Source: Cytospora piceicola
Taxonomy: Eukaryota; Ascomycota; Sordariomycetes; Diaporthales; Cytosporaceae
Length of the DNA: 64,000 nt
NCBI GenBank assembly: GCA_023375675.1
Contig: JALQBC010000001.1
Location: forward strand, 1,488,001 to 1,552,000
Reading direction: 5' to 3'
The position numbers and the translations under genes are program-made. This document shows positions 44,462-55,191 of the stretch, one piece after another; position 1 is the first letter of the stretch, and each line of letters opens with the position of its first letter. The notes beneath the pieces are model-generated. The model was not told the origin of the DNA. It did not search any database and saw only the letters and a program-made list of their open reading frames with translations.

Positions 44462-46729
44462 CTAGTAACCATCCTCACCACCACCAAAGCCGCCTTCATC
44501 CCCGTCGTACTGCTCTCCATCGTCGTAATTGTTCGCGTCGTCGTCGTTAGCCTGAGTATCCCCGAGGCCAAAATCATCATCGTCGTCGTCGCTGTCCGAG
44601 TCAGACACCTCGTTGCTCCCAGCCCGGCTGGTCTGCTGGCTTGCAACCTCGCTGCCGATCATCGACCCGGGTCCTCGCTTGGCCATGTTGGAAAGGGCGC
44701 TGTAGTTGATCTTGGTCGAGATCTGCCGGCGGTTGGCCGCCTCCATGGCCGCCTCCTCCGCCGAGCTGGCTGGTGTAAGTTGGCCCTCGCCGATACGGGG
44801 CTTGCGAGTTGCCTGCCTGCGCGGCTTCTTGGCCGGCGCCATCTTCCTCTGGAACTCCCTCTCCTGCTGCTGTCGAAGCCAGTCCTTGTTCTCGTTGAGC
44901 CACAGCTGCTCCTTGATCTTGCGCTCATCCTCGCTGAGAAGGCAGTTGAGCACCTCCGGGTCGTCGGCGAACTCGTCCGCCGTGACATCGGGGGCGTCAA
45001 GCAGCGTGTTCTGTTGGTAGTTGGCCGGCCGCATGTTCTCTAGCTCTTCCATGAGCTCCTGCGTGCGCATTCCGGCACACTTGGCCGCTGCGACCCAAAT
45101 CTCCGAATCGATGTTGTTGATCTTTTGCATCATATCCTCGGTCATCTCGTTCTCCTCCTTAGTCCACTCCTCATCTTCATCGAAGAGAACAGGATTCTTC
45201 AGACTGCTGCCTAGCAAGCGCTTTCGGTGGGATTTGGCACCAGGGGTCACGCCTGTTGCCTCCGTGCTCATATTGTCCGTCTCGCCGGCCTCGTTCTCGG
45301 GACCCGGCAGTGGAACGTCACCATACTTGGAAACAAGCGCCTCTACTTCATCTTGGTCATCTGCGGGGACAGCTTCGCTGATGTCATCCTCAGTAACCGC
45401 TTGCGACCCAGCAGTCGAATCGTCGACCCTAGCTCGCTTCTGTGGCAACGCGGGAATGACATAGCCGTCGGCGTCAACCCGTTGCTGTTCAGGTTGAGGA
45501 GTGGGCGTGTCGCTGTCTTGTGAAGGCTCTTCGTTGCCGCCCTCAGCAGCAGAGCGCTTGCGCTTTCGGCCAGGCTTCTTGTTCTTCTTCTTCTCCATCT
45601 CTTCCAGGTACTCTTTGCTCTGTCGGTAGAAGGCGGGTGGATCATGCGAGTCCGCCGTTCCGGGGAAGTCACCCGCCATGAAGTCGGCGATGCGCATCTG
45701 CGCAGACTTGAGTCGAGAGAACTCGTCGAGACGGAGCTTCAAAGTAGTCGTAGTAACCTTGGCGACAAAGGAGACCTCGAGAGGGGTGCGACGGTAGTTG
45801 AACATTCTGGCGGCGAGAATGATGGCCGATCCACAGATACCTGCGGGCTTACGGCCGAGCATCATCCAGTCGCGATCCATTCTTTGAACGATGCGCACTG
45901 CAGCAGCCATGACGTTCTCTGTGTCGTTGACAAACTCAAGCTTACTGGCGAGACGTCTGATGATGTCCTCGGGGATCATGGGCTCAAACGGCACGTTCTT
46001 CTCGTCGCCATAGATCAAGTGCAGCATCTTCTTGAAAGTCTTGCCTAGGACGAAGACGTCCAGCTTCACGACGTCGGCAATGTCGATCAGCATGACTGGG
46101 GTGGTACGGGAGTTTCGAATAGCCCAATACAAGCAGACACTTGCAACCCTAGGGACGCTTCGGCCTCGGCAGAAGTTACGACTCAAGACTTCTTTGAACC
46201 TGCCATAGGCCGATTCTGCAAGGACACCTTCGCTGGTACCAAGATCCAGGCGGGAGACAAGACCGAAAATGACATCGCGTCCTTCGAGTTGTGATTTAAG
46301 GCGGCCCTCTCCATCGCCGCCGCCAGCGACCCTGCGGGGACCGAAGCCGGGACCACCAAAACGTGGGCCAGCTTGACCAGCGCCGACTGTGACACCAAAA
46401 GCAAATGCTTGTCCGTTGGAACCCTCTCCGAACTGGACGTCGGAGACAATGTTGGTATCATCGACGACAGCACCGCAAGACTGGCAAGTGCCGTCAACGA
46501 CATTGGGGGCAGAACACCTCGGGTTAGGACATTGTGAACGTGTGTTACGGACGGGACCGGCAGAGGAAGGAGGTGGAGAGCCAGCAACGGAGGAACCCTT
46601 GCTGGCGTTGAAATCGGCCACTTGTTTGCGTCGCCAATCTCGGTCATTGATAGCGCGAGCAGGGTTGGGTCGGGACACCTTGGGTTTGGCAACGGCGCCC
46701 TTCTTGGGTCCCTTGACCATTGAAGACAT
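44462..46729 (-). CDS. BRF1: TFIIIB subunit Brf1 (RNA polymerase III initiation factor)
   Basis: A single-exon gene of 755 residues from the ATG at 46729 (MSSMVKGPKK); another Met follows at 46720. A TFIIB-type zinc ribbon has Cys67, Cys72, Cys82 and Cys85. Two cyclin folds follow at roughly 135-330, with RSVPRVASVCLYWAIR in the first and GRKPAGICGSAIILAAR in the second. The C-terminal half has the Brf1 homology block (DDPEVLNCLLSEDERKIKEQ), which binds TBP and Bdp1. A basic KKKNKKPGRKRKR stretch may be a nuclear signal. The acidic tail is Asp/Gly-rich. It recruits RNA polymerase III to tRNA and 5S genes. The N-terminal extension of ~65 residues before the ribbon is longer than in yeast. Confidence 0.95.
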   Translation of the reverse strand: MSSMVKGPKKGAVAKPKVSRPNPARAINDRDWRRKQVADFNASKGSSVAGSPPPSSAGPVRNTRSQCPNPRCSAPNVVDGTCQSCGAVVDDTNIVSDVQFGEGSNGQAFAFGVTVGAGQAGPRFGGPGFGPRRVAGGGDGEGRLKSQLEGRDVIFGLVSRLDLGTSEGVLAESAYGRFKEVLSRNFCRGRSVPRVASVCLYWAIRNSRTTPVMLIDIADVVKLDVFVLGKTFKKMLHLIYGDEKNVPFEPMIPEDIIRRLASKLEFVNDTENVMAAAVRIVQRMDRDWMMLGRKPAGICGSAIILAARMFNYRRTPLEVSFVAKVTTTTLKLRLDEFSRLKSAQMRIADFMAGDFPGTADSHDPPAFYRQSKEYLEEMEKKKNKKPGRKRKRSAAEGGNEEPSQDSDTPTPQPEQQRVDADGYVIPALPQKRARVDDSTAGSQAVTEDDISEAVPADDQDEVEALVSKYGDVPLPGPENEAGETDNMSTEATGVTPGAKSHRKRLLGSSLKNPVLFDEDEEWTKEENEMTEDMMQKINNIDSEIWVAAAKCAGMRTQELMEELENMRPANYQQNTLLDAPDVTADEFADDPEVLNCLLSEDERKIKEQLWLNENKDWLRQQQEREFQRKMAPAKKPRRQATRKPRIGEGQLTPASSAEEAAMEAANRRQISTKINYSALSNMAKRGPGSMIGSEVASQQTSRAGSNEVSDSDSDDDDDDFGLGDTQANDDDANNYDDGEQYDGDEGGFGGGEDGY

Positions 46730-47797
46730 GATGGATTGCAATTGTAGGCGTATTCAGGAAATGTAAGTCGCCGTGATGGCTGGTAGGGTGAGGTGAGACA
46801 AGGATGTGGTCAGGTCACTGTTTGGCCGATAGTTTGGCCTCAAAGTGTCGGCGATCAAGGTGAGATGGGTGGCCAAAGGGAAGCGATGGTGACAGCTTCC
46901 TCTGCGTCGTTGCGATAGATAGCAGTAGAAGAGAAAAGGGGATCGTTTGTATTGATCCTGAAAGGGTGTAATGCCATTGGGCGATGAGACGGGTGATGGT
47001 GGAGGTGGTTGTGCGGGAGGATACTGGCGATGTGAGTTGGGCAACGCGTGAAGGTTGTGGCGGGGTTTGTGGTCTTTTGTCGGTTGGTTCAATGGAAAAT
47101 TTCAGCGTGCACAATGGCAGAAACCCCGACGACCCCAAAATGCGAGCACGGACCACTTTGGGCAAACGTGCCGAGACTGCTTAGTCAGGTGGGGCCAGTA
47201 CACCCAAAGTGGTGTAGAGCGGTGGGTGACGAGCAGCGAGTTCGAACCACCAAAAAGTTGGACCGGACCGTTTTTCTATTTATTGTGTTTTCTCAACTTC
47301 ATTATTTCATCACCATGTCCAGTAACTCCGGGAGCATCGAAATGGCACAACGTGATAATGTTCGGCTTCTCTTAATATTTGAAAACCCTCTGCCTCAGCG
47401 ATTATGTTTGCATAACTGATACTTTCGTGCTGCTACATGCTGCTGATACAGCTGCCGGAACATAGGTAATTACTGGCCGGCAACTTTCTTAACATTCACC
47501 AAACCTCCCTGAGTACGTGTCCATGGCGGCAGCGCAGTTTGCCTGTATGAGGCAGTATATTCTGCCCTGTGTTGTGCCTTGGGACGTCAGGGTCAAATGG
47601 CGGCCAATCCGAGGTTGACAACGTTTGCCCGCAGTATGCTGCAATTGCCCAGCCCCTTGAACTTCACAAATCAACCCCTCATGTTGCCCACAATCCATTT
47701 TCTCTACTATCCTATTCCAATCGTCTCTTGTGGCCGAATCCCACATAATATGCGATTCTTTCAACACTAAAGCGGCCAGTTCAACACTAGGAACGAC
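46730..47797. other. Divergent intergenic region, BRF1 / ULD-like gene
   Basis: 1.07 kb between divergent starts. Small frames show no domain. Confidence 0.45.
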
Positions 47798-49121
47798 ATG
47801 GAAGTAGCGCTCACATTTGGCAGCATCGGCGATGTCATTGCTCTTTGCGGCTTGGCCATCCAGTTTGGTCAGGCTCTGAGGGACGCGGCAGGAGCTTCGA
47901 GCGAGTACCAGGAACTCCTGAACGACTTGGGCAACTTCGTTCGTGTTTCAATGCAGATATGCTGCTGCTGGGCCTTGCACGTGGAACGGAAAGTTGGCAT
48001 CGTAATATCGCTGACATATTCCCGGCCAAATGTAGGTCGTCGCTACTTATCAGCAGTGCGGAGACTCTGGATGGTTGGGTGGGCTCGACCGAGTAGCGAA
48101 AGATGTTGCCAATCACTGCGGCGACATGATCTCGCAAGAGCTCACCCGCATAAAGGGAAGATACGGCGACTGTCTTCAGGCGAAAGGATCCAGCAATAGA
48201 GTGAAGCGCGCATACAAGAAGCTGGAATTCTCGTTACTGGAGAAGGAGCGTGTCCATAATCTCCAGGACAAACTACGGGTGAATACAGAGCGGCTGTCTC
48301 TCTTAACAGCCCTTACCGCCCAGTGAGCCAACTCCATCGTCCTCTAGTAAGAACACCCTTGCATCTAAGCATCCAGACATAGGAGGTCCGCACGCGTGGA
48401 CAATGCGACATTACGAGCTCGAATAGACGAGGTGCACTCATTAGTCACATCCCTCAGCCAAGGACAAGGTGAGATGTTGAACCTGCTGCAGAAGCAGGAA
48501 GCTGCAGTCTGCCACCAGGCCATCGCCTTGGACGACATCAACAAGAAAATGAGTTCTCAGTCGCAGATATGCGGTGCCGTGCTTGAATGTTCTCAGATTT
48601 CTTTGGCTGCTTTGATGGAACTGAAAAACAGTCTACAAGACGTCTTTCGCAATGTTGTCCGGCTGCAGTTCCTAGCCTCAGACTCGATGTTTTTCCAAGG
48701 GCTTGACCCAACTCGTGGCTTGCCTGTCTATTTCGAAGATGCTCTAGGACTTGTATCTGAGATCCCGCTTGATTGGATCAATACTTGGGAGGTAACTTAC
48801 AGCCTGTCTCACCGCAAGTCATTGATTATGATATGTTTGGATGGACTTCAAATTTTCGCTATTGTGGAACTGAATATCGGGCAGGTAGAATTCGGATGCC
48901 CAGGTGTTTCTTTACTCAAGACTACTAAGTACCTACTTAGTATCTTGCCCGGCGGGTATGAACCAGGGTTGCACCTTCTATGCCAAAGTTACCCCGCCGT
49001 TGAGATATTCTTGAGCAAGCTCTCCTCTTTGAATGCTTCCTTCTCAATGACAACAGTACAGAACAACACGACTTGGGACGCATTTGCTGCCCTTCCTGTT
49101 AGACTGACAAAAATCAATTGA
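47798..49121 (+). pseudogene. Probable decaying ubiquitin-like-domain (ULD-type) fungal gene
   Basis: The best reconstruction has exons 47798-47956, 48036-48322 and 48383-49121. They encode ~394 residues: an N-terminal helical segment (ALTFGSIGDVIALCGLAIQFG) common to fungal STAND/ULD proteins, then a long coiled region. A ULD-like start follows (GLDPTRGLPVYFEDALG...PLDWINTWE). Two things are odd. The first intron should start at 47957, but the donor there reads ATATGC rather than GTATGC, although the branch GCTGAC, acceptor TGTAG and protein continuity support an intron. After NTWE the sequence stops resembling the family, which usually ends with a Pro-Gly-Gln block and cysteines. Unspliced, the frame would still read through the intron briefly but then lose the conserved frame. 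It may also be a gene with a non-canonical intron. Confidence 0.6.
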
Positions 49122-49165
49122 TACCTACCTAGGTAGTGATGGGGCACAAACAATTCGAGGGCATA

Positions 49166-49826
49166 ATGACTTCCTTCACAATCAAAGCCTCTCCCGGCAC
49201 CGATATCTGGCGCAAGCCGCCCTCCACCGACGTCTTTAACGGTATCTGTTTCCTACACGCCATTTTCCTTCACCTTCTCTGAACGTTGACTATTAACATA
49301 CGCCACAGCCCCCCGGGCCGCTCACGCTCGCAACAAGACCACAGCACCCCTATCGAACTTCCAGTCCGCCCAGGTCTCCTTCCTCCTCAACCCCAAGGAA
49401 CAATACGACCAGGCCGGCCTCGTCCTCTCGCTCCGCCCGGCCGGCACAGCTCACCCCTCCTCGGGAGACACCCCGCCCAAGTGGCTCAAGACCGGCGTGG
49501 AGTACTACAACGGCGTTCCAAAGGCCGCGACCGTGGCGTGTGACTCGTGGGCGGACTGGAGCCTGTCTGATGTCAGGGCTGGAAAGGACGGGGACTGGGT
49601 CACGGTGCTGGTGGAGAGCGGGGGCGATAGCCCGGGGAAGAGTCTGTGGGTCTACCAGGTCTTGGGGGGAGAGAAGGTGCCGCTTAGGGAGGTGTGCTGG
49701 GTGTTTGGGCATGGCGAACCGGACAAGTGGGAGGTCGCGGTCGAGGCGTACGCGTGTCGGCCGGAGAAGGAGACAGGGGAGAAATTAAGCGTTGAGTTCA
49801 AAGGCTTCGATGTCAAGTGGGCTTAG
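49166..49826 (+). CDS. DUF1349-type concanavalin-like fold protein
   Basis: Two exons, 49166-49241 and 49309-49826, with a 67-nt intron (GTATCT...CACAG), give 197 residues. The sequence opens MTSFTIKASPGTDIWRKPP and has YDQAGLVLSL, WLKTGVEYYNGVPK and a W/V-rich strand pattern. This matches the family that includes yeast 'regulation of enolase protein 1' and beta-xylosidase C-terminal-like folds. The biochemical role is unknown. There is no signal peptide, so it is probably cytosolic. Its ATG lies only 44 bp beyond the stop of the preceding frame on the same strand. Confidence 0.9.
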
Positions 49827-52800
49827 GAGGTTCACCGGCGGCCGGGGAAAAGGATGATCAGTTACGAAGGGGTCAGTGATCGAAAGTGTCATTGCATGTG
49901 ACGTAACTCAGACAGGTATTGCAACAATACAAAATATACTTGTTTGTCATTTTGGTTGGATCTAGGAGCAACAAATTGGACAGCTTTTCCTCTCCTCCAG
50001 GGGCCCAATTGGTATGTGACACATTGGTATCCTTTGGGGTGTCTCTTCACAAACAGATTATCCTTGATCCCGAAGTCTCTATCACAAGACATTCTTGCCC
50101 CGTGGCTCTTCCAATGATGCCTTGAATAAGTATATCGCCATCACCAAGCCCGGCTTCTCAAAATCCTGGGTAGGGCGACTGAGCATTGACATACTTATTC
50201 TAGTCCATGGATCGACAAGAATTTCCGAAATGACGCATAATCCAGGAGTTGCTGCGCTGTAATCCTCTGCGAAGGTTGTGTTATGAAAGTTTAAAATAGT
50301 TCGACAAGGAAGTTTGATATATATCGCAGCTTAGCTACAAGAACTAGGTTTAAAATGTTTCGGTTTGATTAAGTATTTAGTTGGTTAAATTTGAAAATTA
50401 GCTTATAGTAGCCTTTTTTTTCTCTTTTTTTTTTCGTTGTTTAGAATGGATAATGATATATTTGCCTTTCAATTAGTAGGAGGGTAAGGACTTTGGTATA
50501 TATAACTTTAGTATATAAGCATTGAAGGTATGAGATTTTCTGAAAGGCTTCTATCAAGCTAGGGAACTCTAGACGACTGCTACTAGAGCTGAAGGGCACT
50601 TTACATACTTTCCAGTCTATACTGATACGCTGAGAAAACACAGGTGGCAGGTTGATGGGAAGCATCTACATCCATGAGATAATCATCCATGCTTTGATGC
50701 TCTGTAAGATATTGATTGTGTGTCATTCGGTTGTAAGTTGAGAGGGTGAGAGGGTAAGAAGGTAAGAGGGTAGGTAAGAGGGAACAAAGGTAGAAGGACT
50801 CACATGATATGAACTCCCAGTGCACCCAGCCGTGCTGATTCCTGGATGGCATAGTGCTCTGTATGACTCTTGAAGTGATTGAAATCTTCAAGAGTGACGG
50901 AGGTTACATCTCCCCCCGGTAGCAACTTGGTGTTATCCGGCATTTTCCTAATGGCATTCTGAAGCCACTTCACCTCAATCTTAATGTGTCTTCCTTCACT
51001 GGTGATATAGTCGACAGTACCCTCCCAGTCCTTTTCCACTCGGTTCTGAACTGCATTCTCCCGGAGGAAATCACGGCTCGTCAGCTTTGGGAGGATTCAT
51101 TTCGGAGTTAGGATTGCAGTAGACATTGCCCAGGCTCCAACTGTCAAGGTCAGAGCTAGTTCATAAGCACTTGTGTTTGCTTCCCAATGGAAATGTTATT
51201 TTGCAGATGGTGTGAATTGTGGCTTCATGGGAATTTAAGCAGCTTGGCGTCTTTCTTCACAGATGTCTATGTCTGAGGTTCCGGGAGCCACTCCAGTGAT
51301 CCAATTCTGCACGTTGTGTCGTTTGCGCAGGGCTTCACGGTATCTTTCCAAGAGTCCGGAACCGGGAAATCAAAAGAAGGGCGTTATTACAAGGACTTGG
51401 CCCAAGGCCACATGCATACGATCTGCTTCGGTCCAGATGTCATATATATTAATTAGTGATATTCGTGCTCCGTGCCTATAAGAGCCTTATTCTCAACTGA
51501 GCTGCAATTCCGTAAATAGTAAACGCCCTACCAGATTGGGTGACAGAACAAACGCGATAATCATCAGAGGACATCTGGATACTACTAGTGATACGGTAAT
51601 AGAGGTACTTGCGGTGTATCATTACAAAACACTTCCTGCAAAGCCGATACCAAACCAAGACTACAGCGACTACCAAGGTATTGTGAGAGTGGTAGTAGTA
51701 CAGTAACTACAGCTATAGAGTTGAATACCTTGCTCGTTCGTGTGGAAGGATTACGAGGAGCAAGGCTGTGTAAGCAACCAGGGGGAAGGGTACCACACCT
51801 ATGAAGATCTTGGAAGGACCCGTGGACATTCAGGAGCTATATCACTTGCGCACTCAAGCAATCACAAGAGCCAAAGAGGAGTTGGAGGTGGCCGAATCTC
51901 CCATTACCGAGCCCCATCAAAAAGGGGAGCACGTTGCTATCTAAGCCAGCTCAAAGCCAGGTCGTGGACAGCCCAGACCGGAGCCCCGAAGAATCGTAAT
52001 ATTATCCAACACTCGGTTGGTAGTACCAACAACTTCGTACGCCATTAGGTGGGATGGGGTTAGCACTCCCCGGCTCTGGATACAACGCGCAGGTAAAATA
52101 CAGACCAATGTAGGCAGGGCCCACGCACATACACACACATTCGTAGAATCGTAAAATAAATCGCTGCTCCATCAGTCCATCTCGTATCATGATGATCATA
52201 ACTCTTTAGCCGTGTCTTAAACACCTTGATGGTTTCCCTCCACTCGTTTCCACTGATTATACGACAAAGGAAAGCGGTTGATTGTCAGGAGTGGTCGGTG
52301 TTTTGTTGTTCGTGACAGTTTTGTTTGGTTTCTTTTATTTATTTGTTTTGAGATGCGATGTCGGCAGACGGAAAGGACAGTCATTCGGTACTCGGCCTGG
52401 CGAGCACAAGTTTGCAATCTGGATGTTGGGTGTTTATCTCCTTTCCGGCCGCCGTTCCTGAAGGTTGAAGCAGGGATTCTTTCCATTTCCATAACAGAAC
52501 ATTCAGTCAAGAACTCCATATTGGAAAGCCAAGATGACCCCATAGGAAACAGGCAGGAAGCAAGAAAAAAGCATTGAGTCGAGATGATAAGCTTGACACA
52601 AACTCCAGGTGTAATGTGTTGTGATGTGTTGTGATGTGTTGTGTGATTAACATGGATCGGGGTGGGTTGAAAAAGCAGAAGCTGGGATATGTTGACGCTT
52701 GCTTGGAAGGATTCTCCTCCATGGAACGCCATTCTTGAGAAAACAGCTGCAACTGTTCGCAAAGTGGTGAAAGATCAGACCTGGGCCCAACATCAAGTTG

Positions 52801-53521
52801 TTCTGAAATGTCAACGCCTCATGAGACACGCAAGAAACTGGAAGCTCAGAGTGAGGGGGGATGAATGCAGAAGGAAGACGGGCCACTCGGGGGGTTTTTG
52901 GTGTATCTTTGTATCGGGGATCCCACGGCGTCCTTGATCCAAGATGAACCCGATCTGTGGGGCGGCATTAACGAAGCGAGCCTTCATGTTTCCTTCCTCG
53001 TCATCCCCTCGGCAAGAAAATCAGAAACCGGGCGTTCGGCCAACCCTCAATGAAGAAGTGAAGAAGTGGAGACGACGTCTACCAGTCTCCCAAACGGCTT
53101 ACTGTTCCAGTCTGATTGAGCCATGAGGAGAGGATGAAAAGCAAAAAGAACGCCTCGTAAACGCCCAGATCAGAGACAAAACCAGGAAATAGGACAGAGC
53201 GGGTTCCCAAACAGACACAATATGTCAACACCGCATCCGTTTAGCGTACATGGCCTTGTTGTTCCTCGAAATTGCAAGCCTCCTTGTATAGCCGAGTCTT
53301 CCAAGAAACTCGCTTGTTGTGTATCATTTTCTTGCCCTTTAGCGGTGGAAACGCCGACGGAACGCCTGTAAGTTGAGATCGGGAATCAGATCCACCTGGT
53401 CACCGCGGGGCCTTCACGTGATCGCTTTTCGTGTTGTCGATGACCCGGCACAAAGACTTATCAGACTTCTCTGCTCGTGGAGAAAGACCTTCCTCCTTCT
53501 CAGGGAGTAGTCAGGTGCTCC
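49827..53521. other. 3.7 kb gene-poor interval with one gene relic
   Basis: Apart from the relic at 50800-51157 and a GAGGGTAAG-type repeat near 50740-50781, I see no coding evidence. Several small frames are present on both strands without domains. Confidence 0.5.
50800..51157 (-). pseudogene. Frameshifted relic of an unrecognised gene
   Basis: Reading 51157 to 50800, the sequence gives SSDLDSWSLGNVYCNPNSEM, changes frame at the CCC (51089-51091), then continues LTSRDFLRENAVQNRVEKDW and on to EVKWLQNAIRKMP, ending GVHIM and stop. Dropping one C would make both parts one frame. The composition and regular amphipathic pattern look protein-coding rather than random. The stop codon overlaps a consensus donor (GTGAGT), so the original gene may have continued. 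I do not recognise the family. Confidence 0.45.
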
Positions 53522-54589
53522 TCAGATAGTCCTCGGCGTGCCCCTGTTGCCCGCCTCGATGACGTCGTCGAGGTGGTTGCACAGCGCGACGAACAGGTCG
53601 AAGAACAGCTTCGACCCCTCTCCTCCCCTCTCCATCTCGGCCTGCATGGTCCCGCTCTTCTTGAAGGTCTTGCGGCACCGGATGATCAGCGCCAGGTAGT
53701 GGGCGCGCAGCCGGCTGTCCGAGTCGGGCGTGTGCGCGTAGCAGTACTGGGCGCTCCGCAGGATAGTCCCCACGTCGATGCCCGCCTGGAGCCCTTGCTT
53801 CCGCAGCGCCAGCCGCTTCAGCTCCACCAGGTCGTACCGCCCCGCCGCGCAGTACACCACCGTGTCCCGGAGGATGTGCGTGCCCGTGCTCGACAGGGAG
53901 ACGGTCGGCTCGACGGCCGCGGGCTGGTAGGGCGATGGTGGTGTCGACGAGGACGGCCCTGCGGCTGCGTGGCCACCTCCGCGGTGGTGGCTGTTCTCAT
54001 TTCCAATGTTGGGGGATGCGCCCGGTGTGGCCCCCCTGCGCGAGGAGGACGATGGCGCGCTGCCGCCCTCGAGCTCCCAGGAGTTGCGGTGTTTGTTGTG
54101 CAGCAGCCGTGGGGTGTAGTCGCCCTTGTAGAGGTACTCGAGGACCGCCGAGAAGACCTCGGGCTCTTCATCCGGGAGTGCGATCTTCCTCGACTGTGAT
54201 GCGTACGACGTCTCTGCGTAGCCCCTCTGTAGGATTTGCTCGAAGAAGGGGCTCTGGCACAGGACGTCCTCGTGCGCCGCGAATAGTCGCCCCTCCTTGC
54301 CGATCGTCACGGTGACAATGGGCGAAGGTGCAAGGGTCGGGTTCGGCTTCGAGGCCTCATGTTGTTTGTCCGTCCTCGTCCGGGAAGAGGACGAGGCTTT
54401 GGAGGCCTCGCGCTCGGTCAGCGACCGCTGCAGTCTCGATAACTTGGTTGGATCCCGCGAGGATCCCGCATTCGTGCCCTTCTTCAGCCTTGACTGCTTG
54501 TCCACCTTGTACTGCGAGTCCATGGTGGTTGAGCCAGCCTGTTGGCTGCTGTTGGTGGACTTGGAGGACCTGAAAGCTCGCTTGAACAT
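53522..54589 (-). CDS. BTB/POZ-domain protein
   Basis: A single-exon gene of 355 residues from the ATG at 54589 (MFKRAFRSSK). The first ~85 residues are basic and Ser-rich. A BTB core spans about 88-165: VTVTIGKEGRLFAAHEDVL, CQSPFFEQILQ, then DEEPEVFSAVLEYLYKGDY. A low-complexity Ser/Pro/His insert (~170-235) splits it from a helical C-terminal half (VVYCAAGRYDLVELKRLALRK). Such proteins self-associate and may act as Cullin-3 adaptors, but no Kelch or MATH partner domain is present, so the role is open. The longer in-frame extension upstream begins at GTG and was not used. Confidence 0.88.
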   Translation of the reverse strand: MFKRAFRSSKSTNSSQQAGSTTMDSQYKVDKQSRLKKGTNAGSSRDPTKLSRLQRSLTEREASKASSSSRTRTDKQHEASKPNPTLAPSPIVTVTIGKEGRLFAAHEDVLCQSPFFEQILQRGYAETSYASQSRKIALPDEEPEVFSAVLEYLYKGDYTPRLLHNKHRNSWELEGGSAPSSSSRRGATPGASPNIGNENSHHRGGGHAAAGPSSSTPPSPYQPAAVEPTVSLSSTGTHILRDTVVYCAAGRYDLVELKRLALRKQGLQAGIDVGTILRSAQYCYAHTPDSDSRLRAHYLALIIRCRKTFKKSGTMQAEMERGGEGSKLFFDLFVALCNHLDDVIEAGNRGTPRTI

Positions 54590-55005
54590 GGTAGCGGTTG
54601 TGACGTAGCAGGTGGATTTGTAGTGCTTGATTGGCCTTACGACGAAGCTTTCAACTCTCGCTGGTGAATCTGCTTCGACTGACACGCAGTAGAGGACGGT
54701 ACGGGACGATATGGTGGGAAAAACAAATTGTACAGAGCGGGGAAATCACGGTACAGTATTCCTTCGCTGTGTTGTTGTCGTTCGTCTTTTTCCACGGATA
54801 CCTTGCGACCAAGAGAGCGACGAAACAAGGGAAATTCAGAGAGGAAACTTCCGTCCAAAAAAAGACGGAAGAAAAATAATTCAGAAACGATTGCACACAA
54901 AATAATGATTGACGAGGGCCCGTGAAGAAGTATCACCGGTGAAAGAATTGGCAGGCACGGTAGATATTCTGTATTGCACTTGGCGCCCTGTTTGGATTTG
55001 TGGAT

Positions 55006-55023
55006 GGGGGGGGGGGGGGGGGG
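55006..55023 (+). repeat. Run of 18 G
   Basis: Uninterrupted poly-G about 420 bp upstream of the BTB ATG (poly-C on that gene's coding strand). Confidence 0.95.
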
Positions 55024-55131
55024 AGAAAAGAAAGGGGAGAAAGATCCGGAAAGATAGGGAGTGGTTGGCCGAGATATTTATACCACGACGCTCGACACGG
55101 CACCAGTGGCTTGGGTAGTTGTGTGTGAAAA

Positions 55132-55191
55132 TGTGTGCGTGTGCGTGCGTGTGCGTGCGTGTTGCGTGCGTGTGTGTGTGTGTGTGTGTGG
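55132..55191 (+). repeat. GT/GC-rich microsatellite
   Basis: GTGCGTGCGT-type units passing into pure (GT)n, ~60 bp. Confidence 0.95.

Noticed and set aside
53477..54199. 240-residue frame opposite the BTB gene
   Set aside because: Arg/Val/Gly-rich shadow of the real gene, no domain and no start context.
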